From assembly GCA_039105265.1 (NCBI GenBank), contig JAPFFF010000010.1, positions 930,001 to 994,000 of the forward strand: a DNA stretch of 64,000 bases. Reading direction: 5' to 3'. Position numbers and translations under genes: made by a program. The stretch's first letter is position 1, and each line of letters begins with the position of its first letter. This document shows positions 19,301 through 26,756 of this stretch, piece after piece. Source of the stretch: Tritrichomonas musculus. Lineage: Eukaryota; Parabasalia; Tritrichomonadida; Tritrichomonadidae. The notes beneath the pieces were generated by a model that was given only the letters and a program-made list of their open reading frames with translations, was not told where the DNA came from and did no database searches.

Positions 19301-22300
19301 ATATTTCCTTGATTCAATGACATTTTCGATGAGATCTCTGTTTTCAATGTATTTAATAAATTCATTTTTATCTTCTTCAGAAAAACAGCTGCTAAGGGCG
19401 AACAATCCATTTTCATCATCTGGAATGAATTCATCCTCTTCTTTGTAAAATGATTTGGAGAAGAAGTCATACAGCAATTCTTCATTAATACTGCATTCAG
19501 GATTCGCTTTGCTGAGGATGTAATTATTAAGTGTCTTTTTCGGGTTTTCAGAGTATGCTTCCCGAATTCTCTCAGCGTGCAGGCTTGCATTTTTTAAATT
19601 CATTTCATCCTTAATTAATTCTTCAATAGTTAATTCCAACCATAAAGCACACTGACTGACATTTTCGCCTTTATTTCTCACTTCATCGAGGATGGCTATG
19701 TTATCTGTTGTGCCAAAGAATCTCATCTTGTCTTCATTTTTAATCACGGATAAACTACTAAGGAGTCTTGATTCTGCTTGTCTGATTTGTCTGTTGTCAT
19801 TCTCATCATCACTGTTATTGATAGTGTCAATATCTGCTGCAAGCTTGCGGAGACGATTAATAGTCAGTTGAATGCATGCTAGCTCATCAGTAGATTTATT
19901 GATCCAACGTTTTTTATACCTTTGAGAGTAAATACGGTTTGGGTCAAGATTTAACTTAACAGCAACATGACATCTCATTCGATGTAAAGCTTCTTCAAAC
20001 GCACCTTCGAAAGCTATCCATTTGGTATCTTCGTCAATATCACCTAGATTATCAGGATTGTATTTTTGTATCAATGGGATAAGTTCACTTTCGAAGAGTT
20101 CTGACAGTCCTGATGTGATAAGCTTGCGTTTTTGTCTGTCAAGTTTAGGAAGGTGAGGTGAACCTCTGAGTTTCGATTCATTATACCATCGCATGGCTAA
20201 CGCGATCATTTTCTGCGTGTTATTCTCATTTAAAATCAAGTCATTAGCCAGAGAGGAAGAGGAGGATTTCTCAACATCATTGGTGAAAAGAACACCGCGT
20301 GTTGAATCAACTATATTTGACTTTGAGCGGTTCGTCCCACCATTCAGTGGAGATCGAGTTCGAAAATAAGAAATAACAGGAGCACGTTTGACTTTAACTG
20401 GCTGGCTTGAAAGATTCGTACAACGAGTAGGGTTGTCCTTGTAGCTGGGCAGATCGTAGTTTTTACGTAGCTGCTCGTGATATGTGTCTGGAAATGTTTT
20501 GGTGTCATTATTAGAGTAAAAAGAATCATCATTGTGTTGATTATTTTGTGTGAGATCATTGACGTCTGAGCGTTTATTCATTTTGGTGAAACTACAATTA
20601 GAGAAGCGATTTATCAATGTTTCTGGTCGATTTCGAAGAGAAGTATTAACTGGAGAAGAACGGTTTGATAGTACATCAAGGGGAGGACTGAGGTCATTGA
20701 TGCAAGTTTGAGATAACGAGTTGCTCGAAGGATTACGAACACTATACGCGCTAGATTTAGGAATAGCATCTATCTTTTCGGTATTCTGAGATAGTTTGTT
20801 ATTCTGCTGACAGATAGGAGTGACATCTTCAGTGGAGTTAGCTATTGATTTGAGGCAACTGTTATTCTGAGTTTTAAGAAGATCTTCTGGCATATTCTCT
20901 TGTAATGAACAAGGAAACAGAGAGCTTTGAAGAGATGAAGCATTGTCAGAGATGTTAATCAAAAGTTTGGAGTGAGAAGGAATTTGAGGAATGTAACCTG
21001 AGTCTTCTTCCTTGATTGTGTCTTGGGTTGAATTTTGATGGTCAGTAATATGTATATTCTCCTTAAAGTTACTGTTTCTGTTCTTAATTAACTCTGGTCT
21101 AATATGGAATTGCAGGCTTGCTTCTTCATTTGTATCATTATCTGAATCCTCAAATAGATTACGATAAATCTTATCTTGAGTTTTGAGGAGTTCCTTAGTA
21201 CTAATATTATCTCTGAGTTCGTTAACTGCATTCTCAATAAGTTTTCGAGTGTCTGAGATATGTGTATTACTAAGATCGTGTATATTAGACGTAACTGTGA
21301 GGGAAACCGTGGTTACTTTGTCAATTGAGTCGAGTTGCGTCTTTGAAGGGTGACTATGTGCATAATGATTATTTATAAAGTTAACACTAAGTGGCAATAA
21401 TCTGTTACATGTATTACACTTGTAGAAGTTAATAGCTTTTCCTCTGAAGAGATCGATGAGGGCTGGTGACTTGTTGCTAATGAGGAAGTGTGCTTTGAGG
21501 GAACCATAAAATGGACCATATCTAAGGACTGCTTGTCGAAAAGTGACATGGTTTACTTCATTGCTGCGATCCATGTGTGAAGCAAGGCCGTCCTTGTTTT
21601 TGCCAATAAAATTGCATCCAGGAACCCTGCAAATGCAGTTCGTATTCATCATTGTATTAAATGATCCATCAGGTTTAATGATAATACAATTGAATGAATC
21701 CTCATTGAGCATTAGGCGAACTGCATAAAGAAGTTCATCATAATTTGCAATGTTTTGATCAACATTGATATTGTTATGAGTCCTAAAATGATCAAAAACC
21801 TCAGAGATAGATAAAAATGAGGAATTACATATAGGACAACAATGAAGGTTGTCCATTGACGGCCATTGTGAAGGATCTATACATCTAAGTATATCTGAAA
21901 CCTCAATTGAAGAGAGATTGTGATTGGTGAGATTTATGCGAGAACAAGTAGGAGCATCTCTTAATCTAGTTAATAGCATTTTGAAATGATCACCTTCAAA
22001 AGATAACGCTAACTTGAGGAGATCACTAAAAGTCTTTGCGTCACTTTTGCAATTTGAGAGACCTTCTGGGGAAAATAATTCTAATGTGTTGTTAAATAAA
22101 TCATCTAAAGGATCAGGGCAATGTAGAAAGGAACTGTCGGAAGTGGGAACCACGGCATTAACATTATCATTATCAGGATAATCATTGTGACATTCATTTT
22201 CATTAGAAGGGAAGACAATTGGCGATTCAGTTTTGTCATTGACACCAGAGATATCATTCGACTGAATATCATTCTTATCAACAATATCAACGTCGTCTAT

Positions 22301-25300
22301 TACATGTTTGTTATAAGGGTTAGGACAACAAGTGTGGTTGATAACTTCTGGAGAATATTGATCATCAAATTTAAATTTGAGAGTAATTGTGGTGATTGCG
22401 TTCTCTCTTTCACCAGTTTTGATTTTGTGAGCTTGAGCAATGTGGTCTTTGATATTCATAGAGTTGGATGTAATATAGTCACAAAGGCTACAAGCCCACA
22501 TTTCACCTTCTCCTAAGAATTCACCGATTGTGGGAACGCGGTTTAGATCAATAATCCATGATTTGAGAGTTCCCCAAAATCTTCCCAAGTTTTCGATACG
22601 TTTAAGGAAAGCACCGTGTCCCTTTCTGTGTGTACGAATATTGCAGTCTCTTTCTGTCGCATATCCGCAGCCAGGTTTGTGGCAGTAAAGCATCTGTTTC
22701 TCTGGTAATCTGACATTTCCATTCTCCAAGTCATATATGGTTATAATATCACGGTGTGCCAGGTATGCGACAGTGTTTATCAACTCATCCCTGCATCTGG
22801 CCACCGGAACCTTGTGAGCACTTGAGTAATGAACTCTGACTTGACCTTCTGTTTTGCCCACATATGAACATTCATCGACAAAGCAAGAATTGATAGTGAA
22901 CTTCGGCCAAACAGTACTACTCTCAATGAGGTCGAATATTGACGATTCCATTGAGATCGGTGAGTCTAAATGAGGAAGGTGGCAGATCTTAAGTTCATCT
23001 AGCATATGTTTCGTATCATCATCGTCAATGCACTTTAAGCAATTAATGAGATTATGTAAAAAATTATTTTGAGTGTTTTGTAGCGGGAGAGATGAGTTGA
23101 GATTAGAAGAGTAATTCAAATCTATTCTGTTATTATTAAAGGTTAAGTTCTCATTTGAGGAAGAGGCAAGACTACATTGATGGTTTTCCAGGAGATCATG
23201 AGTGACTCCATGCTGTGGATAAGAGGGATTATCAATTAGAGCGGGAATATCAGAGAAAGGAACGTTCCAAGTATTATAGATAGAGGAAGGATAGTGTAAA
23301 GTCGAGGAAGAAAAACTGGAGTCAGTATCTTCTTCTGAGGAAGGAAGTTGAAATGTTTCAATATCATCCATTGGAGGTAAAGCCTGTTGGCTATTTGTAG
23401 ATATTTGTTTCGGCTGATTGGAAAGAGGTGATTCTTCATCATCCGAAAAGTAATCAGGGAAGAGTTCCAAAAATTTGTTCCGAATTTCATCTGGTGAGTG
23501 GTTCGTAAATTGATGAGCAATGAAATCCCAATTTGATCCGTGAGATTTGAAAAGAGCAATTAAATGTTCAATATCCGTTTCGTTCCATTTATTCATATCC
23601 TGAACAATTAGTGAGTGGTTTGGATAAGATAGCTTTAATGCTGGAGATTCGTCTGAAGAATCATTGGCCTTGGCGCTCTGATCTGGTAAGAAATCACAAT
23701 TATATGATCTATCAAGTGAGCTACCAGTTGAGGTTGACATATTAGAATCTTGAAAATTAACAATAGCAGATGAGGAGACAGATGAGAGATTATTAACCTG
23801 GTTCAAAGGAAAGTCCTCATAAGGAGGCTGTTGATGTTTGTTAAATGAATGGATTGACAAATCTTCAGAATTAAATTGTTGATAATATACTGGTTCAACT
23901 TTTGGCTGATCTTCCTCATGAAGAGTCTGGATAAAATTAGTCTGATTATTACAATGATGATTATTGATAATTGTTTTAGTTTGAGTCTCAGGAGCTTCGT
24001 AGTCTGAACAGATGCTTTGACATCTCGAACGTATATTTGCAGGTGTGTGATTAGGAAACCATTTATATATTGCCTTCCATTGAGGACCAATAGAGCTGAA
24101 TAGTTTGAGAAGGATTACATCATCATCAATCGTCCATTTTGGAGATAGAATTATATCAGACAGATAGTTGAAGTATCTGTCACGACACGATCTGGGAGAC
24201 TTATTTATGTGTTTTCCAATTTCTGACCAGTCAGGAATCACATCTGAAAGAACTTTTTCTTTGATGTATTTATCATCTGATTCGGAAAATTTAGAATTGC
24301 GAAAACGAGAGGGAATAAGTTTAGATTTTCCTTGCTGATATGATTGATCATTGTTTGAATCAATATTATTATTATGATTTGGAAATATTTGAACTTCTTT
24401 TGCAGTTTCATTAGACTGCTGTAAAACATCGAACGAAGGATTAATATCAGCATATTCGAATTCTGTGGATTTATAATTATTTTCATCAATAGAGTTAAAA
24501 GAGTCAACACTATCAGAACGATTAAAGGTTTGACAAATTTCCTCATCTTCATTAGAAATTTGTGAATAAGGATCTATAATTAATCCTTTATCAATCTTCT
24601 CTTTAAATGTTAAGTTTTGTCCTTCTAGTTTGCTTAATGATAAAATCTGGTAATTTGTATAAATGATTTCTTTACTTCGAGGATCAAAAGTAACATAAGT
24701 TCGTTTTGTATTGATTGTTGGGTCAGAATGTTTAAGATATGATGTCTTTTTGGAGTAATTTGAAGAATCAAATATATCATTTTGATTATCTTTAGTATTA
24801 CAAGACGGTGAGGGTAAATGATCTTTAGATGATTCATGCTGATGGTTTATATTAGGTTTCTGGCTTTGTTTATTTGAAGATTGATCGTGAATGGATAACT
24901 CATGAATAGGATTAATTGAATGAGGATGAGTTGGTAGATTTTGGATTGAATAATTATTGGATAAATGATCTTGATTTGATTGCTCGTGGCCAGATTGATC
25001 AGAATTTGATTGATCTTGACCTGGAAGGTCAAGGCATGAACGATTAACACTAATTGGAAGATTGGTGATTGATTGATCAAAATCTGATTGATTACCAGAT
25101 GTTTGATCAGGAATTCGTTGCTTTTGGGTCATTTGATTATCAATAGAATGTTCAATGCTTGGATGATCAAGAATAGATTGTTCTTGAATTGATTGATTAT
25201 GATTGGATAGGTTGTTATCTGCTTGACCAAGGGATAATCTCGTCTTAATTGATTGATTATCAATTGGTTGTTTAAGAATTGATTTATTGTTATTTGTTCG

Positions 25301-26399
25301 ATCAATCGTTTGTTGTATTTGTATCAATTGATTACTAAACGATTGCTCATGATTTAAGTGATTAAGGTTTGGAACATTATTTGTTAGTTGAACGGGAAAT
25401 TGTTGTTTTTGAATTAGTTGATTATCATTACGTTGAATGAGAATTGATTGATTTTGATTTGATTGATTATGAATCATTTGATTATCAACTGTTCGCTCAA
25501 GACTTTGACGTATTGAGGATGATTGATAACTGAATGATTGATCAAGGTTTTGTTGATTGAGATTAGATTTTTCTAGAATTGACTGAATTGGGGTTGATTG
25601 ATTATTAGTTGATTGAATCTGAGTTTGTTGTGTTTGGATCATTTGATTGTCAGCTGGTTGAATGAAGATTGATTGATTTAGAAGACTTGATTGATTATTA
25701 CTTACTTGAACTGGAGTAGGTTGCATTTGAGAATGATGTGAATGCTGTGACGATTGCGAATGCTGCGAAAGTTGTATAGATCGAGATTGTTGTGAATGTT
25801 GAATTGAATACTCACAGTCTTCAAAAGAGGCTATATCATTGAAAAAGTCATTACTTAAGAACGAATTAGTTGCTTTGTAATTGAAATCCTCATCATCATC
25901 ACTTATCGAAGAAGAATCAGGGTCTGAAATTTCGTTAGAAATAAGAACATCAGGATCGTCAACAATTTTAAGTTTAATTTTGTCATTAAATGAAAGGTCT
26001 TGGGACTCTAATTTCTTGAACGAAAGATTAAAATATTTATGATAAGAAATAGTATTATGTTTTGGGTCAAACGTAGTATAATAATGTTTTTTGCATAAAT
26101 ATTGATCAGAATTATTTGATAAATTGTTAAAAATTTGGAAATTTGTAGGGGAAAATATATCGTTATAATTTGAATTTTCAAAAGTATGGATATCATTGAG
26201 ATTGTTATAAGGTAAAGAATGAGATATTTGTGGTGAGGTTGAAAAATTTGAGGTTTGGTCGGAAATATTTTGAAGATTAGAAATAAAATTTTGGTGAAAG
26301 TTAGAAAAATTAGCAAGGTTAGAATCCTTGTCGGGAGCTGAATACGAATATGCCATTTAAAGTACGAAAAGGTAAAGGAGAAAAAATAAAAAAAAAATC
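16332..26399 (-). mobile_element. tRNA-Met-targeted non-LTR retrotransposon with restriction-like endonuclease (element B), full length
   Basis: A 10.07-kb element bounded by two copies of the 15-bp tRNA-Met end. The 5' end, on the minus strand, starts GATTTTTTTT right after the tRNA, giving a 43-base leader before the ATG. The 3' untranslated region is about 209 bp (16332-16540) and contains a T-rich run (an A-rich run on the plus strand, 16408-16425). One ORF fills the rest. The exact duplication and the open ORF point to a recent, possibly active copy. The RLE layout is R2/NeSL-like, but the target and the ORF size are not those of R2. Confidence 0.9.
16541..26356 (-). CDS. Giant retrotransposon ORF: Myb domains, C2H2 fingers, reverse transcriptase, restriction-like endonuclease
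   Basis: 3,271 residues from the ATG at 26354-26356. In order: a Ser/Asn-rich start; a module at about 92-165 (TFDPKHNTISYHKYF) that recurs at about 553-625 (TFDPRSKEIIYTNYQ); between them a Gln/Asn/Ser-rich tract of NQSI..Q-like repeats; two adjacent Myb/SANT-like domains (about 690-800, Trp residues in DWSEIG and PQWKAI) and a third near 920 (KWNETDIEHLIALF). C2H2 fingers lie near 1154, 1222, 1290, 1505, 1572 and 1645. The RT runs about 2390-2650 (IYKKGDPS, DFKNAFGS, QGCPVSP, YADD near 2589). A CPNC…H…C knuckle is near 2972 and RPDIIAW…E near 3042 for the endonuclease. The tail is Ser/Asp-rich. R2 proteins are about a third as long. The DNA-binding modules probably choose the tRNA-Met site. 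Confidence 0.9.
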   Translation of the reverse strand: MAYSYSAPDKDSNLANFSNFHQNFISNLQNISDQTSNFSTSPQISHSLPYNNLNDIHTFENSNYNDIFSPTNFQIFNNLSNNSDQYLCKKHYYTTFDPKHNTISYHKYFNLSFKKLESQDLSFNDKIKLKIVDDPDVLISNEISDPDSSSISDDDEDFNYKATNSFLSNDFFNDIASFEDCEYSIQHSQQSRSIQLSQHSQSSQHSHHSQMQPTPVQVSNNQSSLLNQSIFIQPADNQMIQTQQTQIQSTNNQSTPIQSILEKSNLNQQNLDQSFSYQSSSIRQSLERTVDNQMIHNQSNQNQSILIQRNDNQLIQKQQFPVQLTNNVPNLNHLNHEQSFSNQLIQIQQTIDRTNNNKSILKQPIDNQSIKTRLSLGQADNNLSNHNQSIQEQSILDHPSIEHSIDNQMTQKQRIPDQTSGNQSDFDQSITNLPISVNRSCLDLPGQDQSNSDQSGHEQSNQDHLSNNYSIQNLPTHPHSINPIHELSIHDQSSNKQSQKPNINHQHESSKDHLPSPSCNTKDNQNDIFDSSNYSKKTSYLKHSDPTINTKRTYVTFDPRSKEIIYTNYQILSLSKLEGQNLTFKEKIDKGLIIDPYSQISNEDEEICQTFNRSDSVDSFNSIDENNYKSTEFEYADINPSFDVLQQSNETAKEVQIFPNHNNNIDSNNDQSYQQGKSKLIPSRFRNSKFSESDDKYIKEKVLSDVIPDWSEIGKHINKSPRSCRDRYFNYLSDIILSPKWTIDDDVILLKLFSSIGPQWKAIYKWFPNHTPANIRSRCQSICSDYEAPETQTKTIINNHHCNNQTNFIQTLHEEDQPKVEPVYYQQFNSEDLSIHSFNKHQQPPYEDFPLNQVNNLSSVSSSAIVNFQDSNMSTSTGSSLDRSYNCDFLPDQSAKANDSSDESPALKLSYPNHSLIVQDMNKWNETDIEHLIALFKSHGSNWDFIAHQFTNHSPDEIRNKFLELFPDYFSDDEESPLSNQPKQISTNSQQALPPMDDIETFQLPSSEEDTDSSFSSSTLHYPSSIYNTWNVPFSDIPALIDNPSYPQHGVTHDLLENHQCSLASSSNENLTFNNNRIDLNYSSNLNSSLPLQNTQNNFLHNLINCLKCIDDDDTKHMLDELKICHLPHLDSPISMESSIFDLIESSTVWPKFTINSCFVDECSYVGKTEGQVRVHYSSAHKVPVARCRDELINTVAYLAHRDIITIYDLENGNVRLPEKQMLYCHKPGCGYATERDCNIRTHRKGHGAFLKRIENLGRFWGTLKSWIIDLNRVPTIGEFLGEGEMWACSLCDYITSNSMNIKDHIAQAHKIKTGERENAITTITLKFKFDDQYSPEVINHTCCPNPYNKHVIDDVDIVDKNDIQSNDISGVNDKTESPIVFPSNENECHNDYPDNDNVNAVVPTSDSSFLHCPDPLDDLFNNTLELFSPEGLSNCKSDAKTFSDLLKLALSFEGDHFKMLLTRLRDAPTCSRINLTNHNLSSIEVSDILRCIDPSQWPSMDNLHCCPICNSSFLSISEVFDHFRTHNNINVDQNIANYDELLYAVRLMLNEDSFNCIIIKPDGSFNTMMNTNCICRVPGCNFIGKNKDGLASHMDRSNEVNHVTFRQAVLRYGPFYGSLKAHFLISNKSPALIDLFRGKAINFYKCNTCNRLLPLSVNFINNHYAHSHPSKTQLDSIDKVTTVSLTVTSNIHDLSNTHISDTRKLIENAVNELRDNISTKELLKTQDKIYRNLFEDSDNDTNEEASLQFHIRPELIKNRNSNFKENIHITDHQNSTQDTIKEEDSGYIPQIPSHSKLLINISDNASSLQSSLFPCSLQENMPEDLLKTQNNSCLKSIANSTEDVTPICQQNNKLSQNTEKIDAIPKSSAYSVRNPSSNSLSQTCINDLSPPLDVLSNRSSPVNTSLRNRPETLINRFSNCSFTKMNKRSDVNDLTQNNQHNDDSFYSNNDTKTFPDTYHEQLRKNYDLPSYKDNPTRCTNLSSQPVKVKRAPVISYFRTRSPLNGGTNRSKSNIVDSTRGVLFTNDVEKSSSSSLANDLILNENNTQKMIALAMRWYNESKLRGSPHLPKLDRQKRKLITSGLSELFESELIPLIQKYNPDNLGDIDEDTKWIAFEGAFEEALHRMRCHVAVKLNLDPNRIYSQRYKKRWINKSTDELACIQLTINRLRKLAADIDTINNSDDENDNRQIRQAESRLLSSLSVIKNEDKMRFFGTTDNIAILDEVRNKGENVSQCALWLELTIEELIKDEMNLKNASLHAERIREAYSENPKKTLNNYILSKANPECSINEELLYDFFSKSFYKEEDEFIPDDENGLFALSSCFSEEDKNEFIKYIENRDLIENVIESRKYESAAGPDALDYSIYKLAKTKAAEFIRLIIQITNSRARVPQSWKCSIMRLIYKKGDPSLPENWRPISVSNALYRIVSCVWARAINSFNIRNHIFSPQQKGFMEGINGCSDNSAIISEIFYDAMRSHKSVFITALDFKNAFGSVPHALIIDCLKKKGFPKQFVHLIDNVYTGSTTNIMTSKFTSRDICINRGTKQGCPVSPLLFNLCLEPLFKAINSINAEDGYTVSMNGERARFSIMAYADDILLIANSRNGMERMLETCNRFCDFTKMTLAPTKSCSFGYEWIFNSRRGLFSGFNICGEEIPFVGLEESIRYLGTPISARKCAKIKTSAEYFVKAKNKIEKIIQSDLMIVQKIHAIKTFIIPSLDFILENGQMKLAHVNKLDQFISSQINKIIGANIPRAVKHASWKDGGLSIPSLREKADVGRVKALIRMITNSDPNIRLLIYSAINNERIKRNTPVASNDEKHSFFNWSSSHTTTERKGTNSIVQRARKSLKTLNLELTNECNDDDEFINSTLDNSELNAFKLMDTETNKDVIFQSSKNISLFLTNQRRSRWNAAITSPSMHLHAFYSLKDNPLSSEFLIKQHYPMNDTIVKFAIKARTNNLGTPEFDELINGKEHTPCPNCLKHGKSCIQSLSHILNGCICKYPEYTGRHNRIQSIIVQHVKELPDVEEIYTDNSIHLPGIPEELARLRPDIIAWIKNRSKCIIIEISIPYASKQWNADTLETAYNHKMNKYSSLITFIRNQGINVVYGAVIVSSVGAVYQESIKDINRIFIDRKKCKTIIKRLAINAIIGSLDVWNHNTKANSNPALAITQNMSGPSLVEIKALEDNNGVSSEVIHTFNNKPVSLDTSNIIPSSIQVSINGRTLNSSEYFFKSSSDDDMLSENDYLSDKDFSDLSEYGSETSIGYNLDNSAIQSP

Positions 26400-26472
26400 T
26401 GCTTTGGGCGTGACTCGAACACACGACCTTAGGATTATGAGACCTACGCTCTACCGACTGAGCTACCAAAGC
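26400..26472 (-). tRNA. tRNA-Met (CAT), elongator type
   Basis: A 73-nt cloverleaf on the minus strand. Acceptor GCTTTGG pairs with CCAAAGC, with A as discriminator. The D stem is GCTC/GAGC. The anticodon loop is CTCATAA, with a T-T mismatch closing the stem as in eukaryotic elongator tRNA-Met. The variable loop is AGGTC and the T arm GTGTG-TTCGAGT-CACGC. A and B boxes are intact and there is no intron. Its 3' end abuts the retrotransposon, whose first bases supply a T run that could serve as Pol III terminator. Confidence 0.95.
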
Positions 26473-26756
26473 TTACATGAATTATCATTTAATCTTATAA
26501 AGTTAATTTTAAAAAATTTTGGATACTTTTTTAATATTTACAGAATTGTATTATTAAAATTTTTTTGTTGCTTAAAAAAATGGAGAGTTTTCAGTGGCTC
26601 ATAGTGAGTTGTAGTTGACAAAGTTATTAAACAATTATTGAAATGATTCAAAAAAAAAAAAAATTAAATGATTGCAGATGAAGGTAATAAAAAGATCAAA
26701 GGATGATATTTAAGTTTTTTTTAAATGAACTTTATTGTTTACTAAACCCCCATTTT

